64,000 nucleotides of DNA, taken from positions 1-64,000 of the forward strand of contig JAINUW010000118.1 of assembly GCA_020205615.1 (NCBI GenBank). Reading direction: 5' to 3'. The number at the start of each line of letters is the position of its first letter. The first letter of the stretch is position 1. The notes beneath the pieces were generated by a model. It was not told the DNA's origin. It saw only the letters and a program-made list of their open reading frames with translations, and did not search any database. This stretch comes from Panax quinquefolius. Its lineage: Eukaryota; Streptophyta; Magnoliopsida; Apiales; Araliaceae. Position numbers and translations under genes: made by a program. Shown here piece by piece: positions 1 to 11,955 of the stretch.

Positions 1-1419
1 AAGGTGCAAAGCGAAGAACACGCTGGTTGCTAAAGAGTGGTTCAACAACCCAATACCAACTGCATTGGTCTTCAAATCATCAGCTTATGCTTTAAATCCA
101 TTCGGAAGTTACGTGTTTTAGCTTCTATACTACCATTTACGTCCTCAAGTGGACACTCATTTCGGGGACAAGAGAAAAATCTCGTTACAATGCTTCGTTT
201 GAATACTATAATTCCTAAAGTGTAATTTTAATGATAATTTATTACTATATTACTTAAATTTAGGGATTAATTGTGCACCCACATCATATAATCCATGCAT
301 ATTAAATACACACAATAAAATAGCACAATATAGGTATTATCATCCCGTATCTCCATACCATTTTACCACCAAAACCACATTAACACATTATTTAATATTA
401 TCTATCCAAAGATACACATAATTTCTTCCCAATTTCCGATACACAAATATTTATTTATTTCTCTCGTATTAAAATCACTATCCAGATTTTATCATGACTA
501 CTGGATATTTCATATCGCTAGGAACGTATTCTTATTATATGATTTTACGACAATGTCACACCTTACATTAACGTTCTATTTCATTTTCTACCAGTAAAAA
601 CTAACTTCTTTTCTCGTAGATCGTGGACTAAAAGAAGACCTTTAATTTTTATGAAATGAAAGTATTCAATTTTCTTATAATTATTATGCTTAGTAAATGG
701 TTAAACCGAAAAGGTTAAAGTTAACAAGATATTTGCAATTCTTCAAAGTAAAGAAGTCATTACATAAATAATCGCCGGTAAAAAGTAATAAAGAATACGC
801 TATGGGTCGACATAGTATAGCACACTTCAGATCGATTATCGATGCTATACGTAGAAGTCACTCGGGCTTTTATTCAATTATCACAATATTTTATATTATT
901 AAATTAATAATCGAGATGACAAAGTTATTCACTTATTATTCAGATATCGACACGCCAGGTTATGTCAAGAGAGGTTTCATTACCCAATCGCCGCCAATAA
1001 TGAGAAATCCTTACTCTGGAAAGCCCCTTTCCGGGAACGAATTCGGTCATAAATATCATGCGAGTTATAATATTAATGATGAATGTTATTAAAAAATCGA
1101 ATTGATTTCTGAGTCAATTTGGAGATGCGACGATATTCGAGTCCTGGAACGACGAAATTAATGTAAATAGTACTATAAACACAAAATTTGTTTGGGTGGA
1201 TTTTCGTCAAAAGTCAACAATGACTTTTTTTTCTAAAAAAATCAAAATTTTCGAAATTTCAAATGAAATTTTGATAAAAAATAGTTCCATTATGTTCTAA
1301 TTATTAAGATAGTGGAAATCACATTTATTTCGATAATAATCAAGTCCTGGAGGTTATACGACTCAATCTCCAATTAATCTAATAAACGAGAAAATTAATT
1401 GCTATCGATTCACACGATT

Positions 1420-1671
1420 ATAATCTATTTGTTCCATACGCGTTGTACTATTGATTCACATTCACGCATTTATTGGGAGGGTGCAAGATTGATAATACTG
1501 TACGAATTGGTTAAAATGGAGGTATGTATGGAGGTACTATATCGTAATTCGTATTTCTCTCACACGATTATAACTATTAAGTCACACGAACGAACTATTA
1601 ATTCACATGATTTACTATTAGGAGGTGGTGCCAAGTTTGATAATACTTACTTAGCGACTAAATTAAAATGA
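1420..1671. repeat. Imperfect two-copy tandem repeat (~120-130 bp)
   Basis: Two adjacent segments share the order ACACGATTATAA, CGAACTATTGATTCACA-like, GGGAGG/GGAGGTG, and CAAG(A/T)TTGATAATACT. The second copy has diverged. It looks like a local duplication within the LTR-derived DNA. Confidence 0.5.
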
Positions 1672-1741
1672 AAGAAAAGTCAATGTATCAGATCAGAATA
1701 TTTCGAGTCCTGCAAAACGCAATTATCAAACTATATTTTCC

Positions 1742-1749
1742 TATAAATA
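1742..1749 (+). promoter_or_regulatory. TATA box of degraded plus-strand LTR
   Basis: TATAAATA in the context CCTATAAATAGAAGTTCATTC. The same context appears, inverted, around 21202-21209 in a better defined LTR, which supports a former LTR promoter. Confidence 0.45.
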
Positions 1750-2289
1750 GAAGTTCATTCTTCCTTCATTTATCACCACCCACTAAAGCTTACAGAGAAA
1801 GCAATTATTATGGGTAGTAGAAAAAAGAAGAGAAGTATGCTACCTCACTATTCTGGAAGATTCCGCTTTTTCTAAGATAAGTTGATATATTATTATAAGA
1901 AGGGGTATTATTTATTTCAGATTTACGGGTAGAGAGCCATTATTAATCCCGTTGGTTCTGATTTGGACATTTACGTATTACCTCGGGTTCCATTCTTTAT
2001 TATTTTGTCGAATAACACGTCTGCAAGGCTTATCGATACCGGTGAATTCGTTATATTCTATTTTATTATTCGCTGGAATATCCTCGTTCGTAAGCGGATT
2101 ATGCATACTAATTCGTTCCATTTCTTTTTATTATCTCTATCGGGAAAACTCGTCTTCAGGCCGTATATCGTGACGCATGGTGGATTCTTCGTTATTCCAT
2201 TCTTTATTATTCATTGAATAACCTGCCTACGTGGATTAACACAGATCGCGTGAAAATCCATTTGCGCTTCATAATTTTTCGACCTCAAA

Positions 2290-4592
2290 AATTCTCGAAA
2301 AATTTGAAATGATAATTTGATGAGTTTTCTATATTATATCCAAAGATGCATATTTTTGGATGTATAGATTAAGAAGCATGGATTTTATGGAAAAATGACT
2401 ATTTTAAAAGTAAACCCTTATAACCCTTATGGTTATTTCCAAAATCGGGTGAAATTTTTATCGGGGAGTATGTGCATGTCATGTGAGTATACCCTATAAA
2501 TTTTGGAATTTTTGACAAAAGTACAATTTATGATAATGTTTAAATATTGGCTATAGCTTTTGGCATATATGAAAAATAGTAAACAATTTTAAAAATTTTG
2601 GAAAAATATATGTTCAATATGGGACTATATTCTCCACAAACCGTAAAAGAAATATTTTTTGGGATCGGTTTTGCATTTTTCAAGTAATGAAATGAACTAG
2701 CCGCTTAGTAAATGAATTAAATATGTTATGTGAAGTAACAAAATTAGAAAATAGGATTTACGGTCAGGGGAATCCATATGTGGTATATGTAGATTTTTGA
2801 TGAGGGATTTGATCATCGTGATAAAATTTATGAGTATTACATTTTTGAATGATTAAATGCATTATTTGATAAAGTGTAAACAATTCAAATAAATTGTTTA
2901 TAAGTTTAAAAAAGTGATTAAAATATTCATATAATATTAAAATTAGATTATGCGTTTATTAAGTGATTGATAATATTTCGATAAATTTAAAGTCTTTAAT
3001 ATTTATCCTCGCTTTCGCTGATTAACGCTTATATCATCGCTATCATCCTCGCAGGCTTATATTGATTTAAAGTCATCTTCGCTTACGCAAAAGATGACCG
3101 TTAATTATTGGTTTTGAAGCAATTTAAATATCTTTGGTTTACGTGGCAAAGATGGATCGCTAATTATTAGTTTTATAAATAATATCTTCGCTTACGTGCA
3201 AAGATGGATTGCTGATTATCGGGTTTTACAATCGTATATCATCGCTTACGTGCAAAAAGATTTAACCATCGATCGACGAAAGATATTCGATTTATGTTCA
3301 TGAGATGAACCTCGCTTATTGGTATGATTACGACTGTGGATCATTCTGCAGATAATCATGACCCGTAATGTTATAGATGATGTGGTAAAAGTCCCCCATC
3401 GTCTGTGAAAGGCATCGATGGACGCTTATCGGTATGATTATAACCAGGGATTATTCTTGATATAATCGCTTATCATCGATGATTATGTTTAATATCCTCG
3501 TCCGAAAAGTAGAGGATGATTCGGCTCGATGTAGAATTATTTATTGTCGGAAGTCTTAACGATAAAAATATCGACATTAAACTTTAATTCGTAGAAGATA
3601 AGAGATATCACGCCTACTGACTCTTCTATATACGTGCATGTATGCTCTTGGCTCAGCAAAGTACAAAGATGAATTGTTGATGAATATCTTTTAACCCAGT
3701 GAGGCTAAAAGATAAATTTATTAAGATGATTATGAACAAGAATTGGGTGATTTGGTATAATCCATTCATGATTTTTGATGTTTTAGGTGAAGATAGCGAT
3801 GAAAATTATCTTCGTCCTAGGTGCTAAGAGGAATTTGATTGATGTTATAGGGATAAAACATTATTGGTGGACTTTTAACATGGAGAAGATAATAGACCTG
3901 ATGGTCTATTTGACTCTTCTAATAATGGATTGCTCGTTCCACTGCAACTATGGTTGAAAAGTTTTATCATCTACCATATGTTCTAAACCTCTGATTTATT
4001 ATTGACGAAGGCTATTGATAATTTAATTATCTTTAGTCATCATATTCTTTATCGGCTATTTGTGCTCACCCTTTTCGCATGATAATTCCTTTCGTGCATA
4101 AGAGTGTAACCGATTGTCGATAAAAGATAACAGGAAATAGTGTGATGGTCCGAGATCGTCAAAGTTTCTCAATACATTATAAAACGCATACGACATGTAA
4201 ACGGATAATTGTACGAGGACCTAGATGTGTGTGTCGATTTTATACGCCACTTAATAATTGATTTTGGCGAACAACAATAGGTGATGAGAACTCACTTGAA
4301 AGCGCAATTAAAGGCACCTCATTAGAAATGAATACGATAGTAATCTTCTCATTCTTCTTTCGGGGTCTTAAAAATATTTTCTATTGTATTTTATATGGCA
4401 TTGTAATAATTTCGAAGCTTGATCATTATCCACGAGAGAATATTGTATTAAAAAAATCATAACTTATATCTGGGTCATTGCACTTCGGTGACGACGCTCA
4501 ATGATTCATGCATAAATGAAGTTTGTATTTGATTTTTTATAGAGTGATATCTCGCGATCTGAATGGGTCGGTGGACCTATTTTGGGGCGCCA
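2290..4592 (+). mobile_element. LTR copy 1, plus orientation, 3' half
   Basis: From about 2480 this aligns by eye with 15439-17564: the same order of hairpin modules, the AGAAGATA-GACTCTTCT segment, a polyadenylation-rich stretch and the terminal motif TGGACCTATTTTGGGG. The end near 4592 matches the inverse of the TGTGACGCCCCCAAAATAGG start of the minus-strand LTRs elsewhere in the window. About 100 bp of similarity continues past the LTR end in both copies (to about 4680 and 17650), so both probably carry adjoining internal or duplicated sequence. No ORF is present. Confidence 0.65.
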
Positions 4593-4689
4593 TGGACACT
4601 CTAAGCATAACTGCTTATTTTGTATCATTGGAGGGTTAAACAAGGCGATCTCGGCAAAGGCTAAAACGGGTTAGTCATACTTTTGGGTC

Positions 4690-5341
4690 CTAAAGAAATT
4701 GAATCGGCTTCGCCTCAAAGCCAGCCACGGTACACAAATTATATATTTCATATGGTCATGCAAGAATTTTATCTATTTGACTTCGCTTACAAAAATTAAC
4801 CTATTAGTCCATTTTAACGAAAACGATAAACGCTCGCGAACGCTCAAAGCTCGCTTCTTCGTTCTAAGTCTTAATTCTTGGCCATTTTTGAGTCCTAGAC
4901 TCTATAATGCCAAATATGACTTGTCTCCATTGAAAACCAATGTTTCCAAGCTCAATATCAAAATTTGACTTCAATTCCAAGAATTTCACAAATTCGACGT
5001 ATTATCGCCCAAACTCTCGTAAAATTTTGCCTTAACTTCATTTCTTATGATTTGTTCATCGCTTCAAATGGATTCAATCCATCATACTAACATCTTGACA
5101 TACATACTTCATTAACTTATAAACATGATAAGTTATTACTTGTTCTTAATGTGAGTTTATAACTTATAAAAGTATAAACTACTTATGACTTCCTTTCTGC
5201 TTGACTTATTATAGACAAGTCTTTTACCCACCATTCTTACTTCTTATTATCATACAATCTTATTAAAGTAAAATATATGAGTAGTTCATCTAGATTCTCA
5301 AGAGTTTATAACTTATTTAGGTTTGAATTACTTATTCATAA
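4690..5341 (-). mobile_element. Family-B LTR, minus strand, left part (split by element A)
   Basis: This joins across element A to 14002-15438; the break is marked by the CATAA duplication. The right part is clearly the inverse of the plus-strand LTR beginning at 51630. This left part is too diverged for me to align base by base, and its left limit is uncertain. It has no coding potential. Confidence 0.45.
5337..5341. repeat. Target-site duplication CATAA, left of element A
   Basis: CATAA directly precedes the TGTGACGCC terminus at 5342. The identical CATAA follows the opposite terminus at 14002-14006. Five-base duplications are usual for Ty3/gypsy integration. Confidence 0.85.
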
Positions 5342-8113
5342 TGTGACGCCCCCAAAATAGGTCCATTCCATCCAACCCATTCTGAGTCACCAAATACATG
5401 GTACAGAAATAACTACAACTTTATTAATACATTTATCGTGCAAAAATACGCACAACATATATACTGTGAGTTTAAATATAATTATTGTCTTCTAGATAAT
5501 ATACATACCAAATAAATCCTCATCACAATTATTTATACATTATTTTACAAAATTGTGAGGACTACTAAACAACTCTCTCTGAACCTTCATTCCATACCAC
5601 AGAGCTAGTACTTGCTACATTCTCGCCTCCCGAGAAGAAAAATGGAACAAAAGGAAAAGGGTGAGCTCGACTAGCCCGAAGAGGAATATTATGACTAAGA
5701 TAATATACAACAAATTATCGTTAGTCTCCAACGAGGAAAAATCTAATAGAATACAATGAGACAACGGTTTTAAATCAATCTTTCATGAAATAATAATTCA
5801 TTAGAAGAGTTAAGTAGAGAATACAAACTACTATCTTCTATAAATGAATTTAAAATTTCATCGTCGATATTTTATCCTTGTAACATCAATCAATATATAT
5901 CGGGAATCAAATATTCATCTTTGCACTACTGGCCAAAGATATTCATCGAGTTAATTAGTGTTCATCTAAACACTGTTCATCTTTGCACTCTGGGCCAAAG
6001 ATATTAATTAGTTAGTCATGTTCATCTCTTCGACACTGTTCATCTTTGCACTACGGGCCAAAGATATTCATCGAAATTATTCATCTTTTGCACTCTGGAC
6101 CAAAGATATTACGTAATATCATCATTTAGGATGAGGATGATGAAAAAATATTTTAAAGGAAGCGAATCCGATTGAAACAAAAAGAACAAGTATTATGGAT
6201 TCGTATTTTAAACAATCCGAGATTTAAAATACTTCATAAATAATCATAGTGAAGTAAAATTCAAGAATGATCAAAACATGGATACAATCAAAGCTAGTAT
6301 TCACGATAGATATTTTGGATTAAAAGAAGAAATTTCATTTTTTGAATAGTCACAAATTATCGTGAATAGTGTCATAAATATCGTGAATAGTAACTCGACA
6401 CCAAAAGATAGAAATTTCAAAAAAAAATATCTTCACGCTTCGTGAATAGTACTTTCATGAATACTAACTAAATGAATAGTAACTCATGAATAGTAACTCA
6501 GACATGAAAAAGTTCCAAATTTGATAAAATTTCCAACAAATATTCTCATGCATAATGATATTGAAGAAATAATATCATTTTGAATAAAATAACATCTCTT
6601 ACCTCGAAAGATCGTGATTCTGGTGAAACACCTGGGATATAGGCTATGACTTGAACTTGACCAGTATAGTAACACTCAAAGTATACTCAAAATACTCACA
6701 AGAATCCAGCTCGATAATATAGAGAGAAAACTTCAGTTTACGTGTAATTTTCAATTCTAACCTAAGCACCTATTTATGTGAAATTGCTTAGAACACCAAA
6801 CAGAAAATTTAATATAATATTATTATTATTTGTTAAAATTCTATACGCCCACTTTTGGAGATCTGATTTGACAATCAATAACACATACTAGACCACTTAA
6901 CACACAAAAACGTTTTTCTTGAAAAAAATAATTAAAACTTCCAAAATTAATTATTTTGGAGCTTGAATTTCAATAATTCATAATAAATAGCTCTTTTAAG
7001 CGGAAAATTTGAATCTCACAACGTTTTTATAGGAAATTCAATTCTCTACAACTTTGCATAAGAAAGTTTTCCAAATTCCAAACAAAATTGGCCGAAATCT
7101 ACAAGCAGGCGATTTTATAAAGTTATAATCAAATTTTGGTCAATAATTGTGTCCACCAACACACAAAATATGTTTTAAACATTTAATGCCACAAAAATAC
7201 TCTTCCTCCTCATATACTCATATATCCCACATTCATTATAAAAATATCACCGTTAATATATTATTAAAATAATATATTTAAATGAATTATTTTATCGAGA
7301 AAAGATAAAATATTAATTTTCAACAATTGTCATTTTAAAAAATTTTCTCCATCTATATCCACATAAAATCAATATTTTCTTCATCATATAAATTAATAAT
7401 TAATTATTCACAAATAATATTACTGAGAATCACTGATCTTTGTGACGGTAGTTCAGGAGAAGAGGGGCTTTCAATAAGGATCTCTCACTACTGGCATGAT
7501 TAGGTGACCAAACCTCTCCTTAGATAGAACTTTCTAGACATTGCCAATAATGTTATCCAATAATATTATTAGGATAATATGAATTATTGCTCCGATAATG
7601 GAAAATCTTGTGTAATGACAATTTATTGAAACAACGATAATATAAAATATCAATGCGGTAATTATTGAATCAATAAAATAAAATACTAAATAGTAATTCA
7701 TCGTAACAATTATTGAGTAGTGCCTTCTTACGTAAGAATCAATAATTGGTGCAATAATGTGCCTTCTTCAACAACGCGTATTAGTGTGTTTTAACCACCG
7801 GGTATTCCAGCAGATTAATTCAGTAATAACTATGCCATATTTATAAACAACTTATATTTGTCGCTTTCTTCATCCAATCGCTTTCCGTTATGGGGTTTAA
7901 AAGATACTTAAATACGAATATTCTGAGACGAATATTCCCGAAGCAAGACGAATATTCCATTTAACAATAATGAATATTTTATAACCACTTGCTTATTCAA
8001 AATATTTGCGTATTTTACCCATAACTTTCACATTAAACAAATTAACCTTACTATTTCAACATAATAAATAAAGGAAATTTCATTTATTTAAAAAAAAAAA
8101 TTGGGGTCTTACA
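5342..8113 (-). repeat. Element A 3' LTR (minus strand)
   Basis: On the plus strand it begins TGTGACGCCCCCAAAATAGG and ends GGGGTCTTACA. It is preceded, on the element strand, by a polypurine tract. It carries hairpin modules at 5930-6115 and GTGAATAGTAACTC-type repeats at about 6355-6500. Its TATA box is altered to CTATTTATGTG near 6768, where the 5' LTR retains CTATTTATAGG. Confidence 0.85.
5930..6115. repeat. Hairpin-module array in LTR (ATCTTTG...CAAAGAT)
   Basis: About four units contain CATCTTTGCACTNC(G/T)GGCCAAAGATATT. Each unit holds inverted arms ATCTTTG and CAAAGAT around a 10-base loop. The matching array in the 5' LTR is at 11755-11955. Confidence 0.7.
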
Positions 8114-8127
8114 ACCTCCTCCTTATG
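8114..8127 (-). other. Polypurine tract of element A
   Basis: The element strand reads TAAGGAGGAGGT immediately before TGTAAGACCCC. This is the usual plant Ty3/gypsy layout of purine tract directly abutting the 3' LTR. It follows the coding end ATTTCGAGGACGAAAT. Confidence 0.85.
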
Positions 8128-8570
8128 AAAATTTCGTCCTCGAAATTGACGTATATACAGTGTTTGAAAAGGTAAAGATACCTCGCTTTCATTTTCATTT
8201 CCAACTCCTGGTCATTTCTTCAATAGCATGGTTCATACAAAACTTTAACTTGTGGTATAACGCTTCAGACATAGGACATGTTCTTTCCTATCCAAGATCT
8301 TGTGAGTACCTCCTCAAATGCGTTAAGTCTTTGGCTATCTCGTCCGGTTTTAACTTTCAATGAGCGTGGTTAAGATTCGTCCCACATATTTACGTAACAT
8401 CGATCACGTGAAAAGCGTTATGAACACGCGTCATACTTGGCGGTAAAACGAGTCTATAGGCCCACAGTTCCTATTCGATCGAGAATTTCAAATGGATTAA
8501 TAAATCGAAGGTTTGAGCTTTCCTCACCTCATCGATTCTCGCTTTGAAATAACAACTTCGCACCTCCTTC
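8128..8570 (-). pseudogene. pol: Integrase C-terminal / chromodomain-like remnant (element A)
   Basis: Read on the minus strand, this stretch encodes broken pieces equivalent to the end of integrase: IGTVAYRLVLPPSMTRVHN, then a tail ending in a phrase like NFEDEIS upstream of the purine tract. The same block is better preserved on the plus strand at 54285-54735. In chromoviruses this region positions the integration complex on chromatin. Several frameshifts and stops break it, and the integrase catalytic core is absent. Confidence 0.75.
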
Positions 8571-8739
8571 TTCAAATTCATCAACCGGTTTGTAGCTTGA
8601 GCGACTTTAACTTTATCGATTAAAGTCGATTATACTCAGTATATCATCACGTGGGTACCTAGAGTTTTCATCTCCATCTCTACTATTTGTAAATTATCTG
8701 AAATGAGTCTTTGACAATATCCTACTCATACTTATATCG

Positions 8740-8890
8740 ATCTTCTACTCAACACGTCGGCTACCACATTCGCTTTTCCAAGATGGCATGGTCGTAACAT
8801 GTCTTTGAAATGAGTCTCCTCTTGAGTTCTTTGAAGCTCTTCCCACATTCTTTGCTCCATTGAATTTTGTATCTCTACGAAGTGCGTTGC
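8740..8890 (-). pseudogene. pol: RNase H fragments joined by internal deletion (element A)
   Basis: The minus strand shows IQWSKECGKSFKELKRR (the RT/RNase H linker) followed almost at once by GKANVVADVLSRR (the C-terminal end of the Ty3 RNase H, carrying its last aspartate). About 120 residues of RNase H normally lie between them, so a deletion has joined the two. An in-frame stop precedes the first piece. Confidence 0.75.
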
Positions 8891-8989
8891 GTTAATGGAA
8901 TAGCGATTCAAAAATATCCTTCAACGAATCTCTCGATAATAAGCCAACTAAGCTTTGAAAGCTACGTATTTGATTCTGAGCTTAGGTTG

Positions 8990-9130
8990 TTCTCAATCGT
9001 GACTCATATCCCAACCTTGGATAGCACATTACAATGACACCTATTAGTTTACTATCGCTTGCGAATATGGTGTCCCCTACGGAGAGTGCGGCTTCGATTG
9101 CATTCCACAAAGGAAGTCACGGATAACAGT
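8990..9130. repeat. Non-coding module shared with element G leader
   Basis: The sequence runs ACTCATATCCCAACC, TGGATAGCAC, CACCTATTAGTTT, GGTGTCCCCTACGGAGAG, GGAAGTCAC. The same order of phrases occurs at 29047-29175 in the non-coding interior of element G. Here it interrupts the RT remnant of element A. Shorter versions sit inside the G LTRs at about 25193 and 29350. Confidence 0.65.
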
Positions 9131-9420
9131 TCGTACCAAATTTATAGTTGAATTTTTAACTCCGATGTTCAATAGGAGCCATTCGATGAGATTTTAGAAA
9201 TGAGTTTTGTACCTGGGTTCAAAGTCGATACAAAATTTAATATCATGCTTTGGGGAGTAAGCAAGAAATTCTTGAAATACGTCGGGAAAATCAATAACAA
9301 CGGGAATATTATTCAAATCGGCGTGTCTTTTATTCAAATCCATAATATGGACTAAGAAAACTTGACATCCGTAATAAAACAAATGACTTCATGGCTTGAT
9401 ATGAAAATGTTTGACTACAA
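9130..9420 (-). pseudogene. pol: Protease-RT junction / RT N-terminus remnant (element A)
   Basis: The minus-strand frame at 9194-9382 encodes GCQVFLVHIMD, then NIPVVIDFPDVFQEF and KHDIKFCIDFEP. This is the hallmark linker of Ty3/gypsy polyproteins before the reverse transcriptase, with the usual DVFPEDLPGLPP motif decayed. Downstream on the same strand a short RMAPIE-like piece marks the first residues of RT before homology is lost to the non-coding module. The RT catalytic core (including the Asp-Asp pair) is missing. Confidence 0.8.
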
Positions 9421-9589
9421 TGGTTTGATTGCTTGAATTGAATATGAGTTGCTTAGGAATATGAAAACTAACAACCTTACGAAAGTAATCAATTTGCACG
9501 TGATGGTAGTTAACCTTAAAATCACATCAAAAGCAAATATCTCTATAGAAATAAGGTTAACAGTAATGTGATAGTGCCAACTGAATCAA

Positions 9590-9840
9590 GCAAGATTTCT
9601 AAACAACGGATGTAATGAAAGTTTCTCCTAATGGAGTCTCCATAAATAGGTCAAAGTCTAATTTCTCCGTAGTCAAGTTCAACCGTTGAGCATAAGCAAG
9701 AGAGATAAAAGAATGGGTAGAACCGGTATCTAGTAAGGTATAAACTTCGCAAGAATTTATAATTAACTAACCCGTGCTAACCGTCAGGTTCCTCGCATTT
9801 TGACCGGTCACGACAAAGCTCTTCCGAGGCCGATTGACTT
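9590..9840 (-). pseudogene. pol: Aspartic protease remnant (element A)
   Basis: The minus strand encodes YTLLDTGSTHSFISLAYA; the active-site codons for DTGS lie at 9719-9730. The retropepsin fold needs the Asp-Thr/Ser-Gly triad, which is intact here. It is preceded by KSFVVTGQNARNLTVSTG, the usual link from gag, and followed by several stops. The protease would cleave the Gag-Pol polyprotein; this copy cannot be translated through. Confidence 0.75.
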
Positions 9841-10913
9841 TGACTTTTGGGATATCCTTTTGAGTCACCATTCATTTGATTTGGGTTTCGATCTGCGTAC
9901 AATCTCGAGCGATATGTCCTTCTTTTCCATAATTATAGCATACCTTAAACTGTTGTAGGCGGTTTGGGCCGATATATCCCTCTTTCACCGCATTTGTAAT
10001 GTACATTTGGTGGTCTTTCTCCTCCCTTGGAACCCGGTTACTCTATCGGGCGTCTTCACTTCACATGTCGTTGTTGAATCTCCTCTTTTTTAAAATCTCC
10101 TCCGACTCGCTTCTTCTATTTTCATGGCCACGATTACCACCGGAGTGGTTACCACCTTTGTCCGTATCCTTCTTTCTCCATTTGGTTATCGTTATTCGAC
10201 GATCGCTATCTTAGTATAATCCACGGTTATGGTCCCTCGGTTGAACGCACTTGTTATCTCGCTCTAACAATCGAGCCCTATTGACAACATCTCGAATAGA
10301 GAAAATTTATGAGAAATGAGATCTCGGCGTATGTCGGGTTTCAAACCTCTCGAAACATCCGCGTCATCGTTCCTCATTCTCCACCAAAATGAGGTGCAAA
10401 CACGGATAACTCTGCGAACTTCGCCTCGTCTTGGGACAATCGTGTTAATACTGCCGATCCTAATAAACTCCACTTCCTTCACATGACGAATACTTTCGAG
10501 GAAGTACTTGTCATTAAGGCTATTTCTGAAATGTCTCCTCATGACATCTTTGAGTCTTGCATTTGGATAGTGCGCCCATGATTCCCACCAAAGAACTTTC
10601 GCCACGGAACATAAAAGTAGCGAATGGAACTTTTTGTTCCTCCGTGCATTCAAGAGATCGAATATCTTGGTAATTTGTTTGACCCACGTCTCGCCTTAAT
10701 CGGATCCGCTTTCCCGTAATTACGTGGTCTCAACTCTTTTAGGCTGTCGCTTGCTTTGTGACCACCAATTCGTAAATTGCTATCATTTCCTCCTGTATTT
10801 TTGAACACGAAGTCTCCTCGTCGATTTTGCATGAATTGCAAAAAGCTTCTAAACATTCCCTCGTTCATCATACGCTTTCGATTGGTGTTGTTCATGAAGA
10901 GGTACATTGCCAC
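9841..10913 (-). pseudogene. gag: Gag remnant with zinc knuckle (element A)
   Basis: On the minus strand the capsid-type retrotransposon Gag domain is recognisable around 10215-10660. Pieces seen include WWESWAHYPN, a segment ending NDKYFLESIRHVKEVEF, and RRFERGLKPDIRRDLI-like wording spread over shifting frames. Near 9905-9950 a CCHC zinc knuckle reads CYNYGKEGHIARDC, with the second cysteine changed to tyrosine. A second knuckle around 9960-10005 is broken. Two fairly long open stretches (10264-10653 and 10650-10913) are chance runs through the shifted remnant, not intact genes. Gag would assemble the particle and bind RNA. Confidence 0.7.
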
Positions 10914-11170
10914 TGTTGCACGTTCTCCTCGTTGGTAAGTACAGGCATCTCCACGGTCTCATTTACTCCCTTTGTTAATAGTCTCGAGTCGACATTCTCA
11001 AATCACATGTCATAAAACAAGGGTTAATTAAGGAAATCAATATATCACATAATATCCCTATATCTAACCAACTAACAAATAAGCTTAGGTAGGACACACT
11101 AGCGAAGGATTTACTCGTCTCTCCCTCCTAGTTCTATTCCCGATCTCCGCTTGGAGATCATATCCCTAAG

Positions 11171-11182
11171 CTACGATACCAA
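11171..11182 (-). other. Primer binding site of element A (degenerate)
   Basis: The minus strand reads TTGGTATCGTAG a few bases after the 5' LTR end. The intact form TGGTATCAGAGC, complementary to the 3' end of initiator methionine tRNA, occurs at 29198-29209 and 37434-37445. Confidence 0.7.
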
Positions 11183-11754
11183 GCCGTGGCGCCCAAAATA
11201 GGTCAATTCCATCCAACCCATTCTGAGTCGCCAAATACATGGTACAAAAATAACTACAACTTTATTAATACATTTATCGTGCAAAATACGACAACATATA
11301 TACTGTGAGTTTAAATACAATTATTGTCTTCTAGACAATATATATACCCAAATAAATCCTCATCACAATTATTTATACATTATTTTACAAAAATTGTGAG
11401 GACTACTAAACAACTCTCTCTAGAACCTTCATTCCATACCCCAACTAGTACTCATTTACATTCTCGCCTCCACGAGAAGAAAAATGGAACAAAAAGGAAA
11501 AGGGTGAGCTCAACTAGCCCAGTAAGGAATATTATGACTAAGATAATATACAACAAATTATCGTTAGTCTCCAACATGGAAAAATCTAATAGAATACAAT
11601 AGACAACCAGTTTTAATCAATCTTCGCAGCGGAAATAATAATTCATAAAGAGTTAAGTAGAGAATACAAACTACTATCTTCTATATATGAATTTAAAAGT
11701 TCATCGTCGATATTTTATCCTTGTAACATCAATCAATATATATCCGGAATCAAA

Positions 11755-11955
11755 TATTCATCTTTGCACTTTCTGAGGCCAAAGATATTCATCGATTAGT
11801 CATGTTCATCTAAACACTGTTCATCTTTGCATTACGGGCCAAAGATATTAATCGATTAATCATGTTCATCTCAACACTGTTCATCTTTGCCTTCTACGGC
11901 CAAAAAGATATTCATCAAGAAATCATTCATCTTTGCACTCTGAGCCAAAGATATT
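11755..11955. repeat. Hairpin-module array in element A 5' LTR
   Basis: Four units contain ATCTTTG...CAAAGAT inverted arms separated by ATTCATC-type spacers. It is the counterpart of 5930-6115; unit spacing differs slightly between the two LTRs. Confidence 0.7.

Larger units (their letters stand above)
1..2290 (+). mobile_element. Degraded LTR-derived sequence, plus orientation
   Basis: No coding region is supported. The stretch 1739-2220 resembles, in inverse orientation, the LTR at 19528-21942: both have a TATA-type box CTATAAATAG followed by AAG(T/C)TCATTC, and repeated ATTCATTG-AATAAC-like pieces. I infer the upstream part of an old LTR whose downstream part is 2290-4592. The left limit is unknown because the sequence starts inside the element. 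1-700 has no recognisable feature. Confidence 0.45.

Noticed and set aside
802..1092. 96-codon plus-strand ORF
   Set aside because: No recognisable domain, in LTR-derived DNA, with no second copy that keeps the frame.
4699..4968. 89-codon plus-strand ORF
   Set aside because: Lies in a degraded LTR on the strand opposite to the element; no homology that I recognise.
10264..10913. Two minus-strand ORFs of 129 and 87 codons as separate genes
   Set aside because: They are chance open runs through a frameshifted Gag remnant; the recognisable Gag wording passes between frames.
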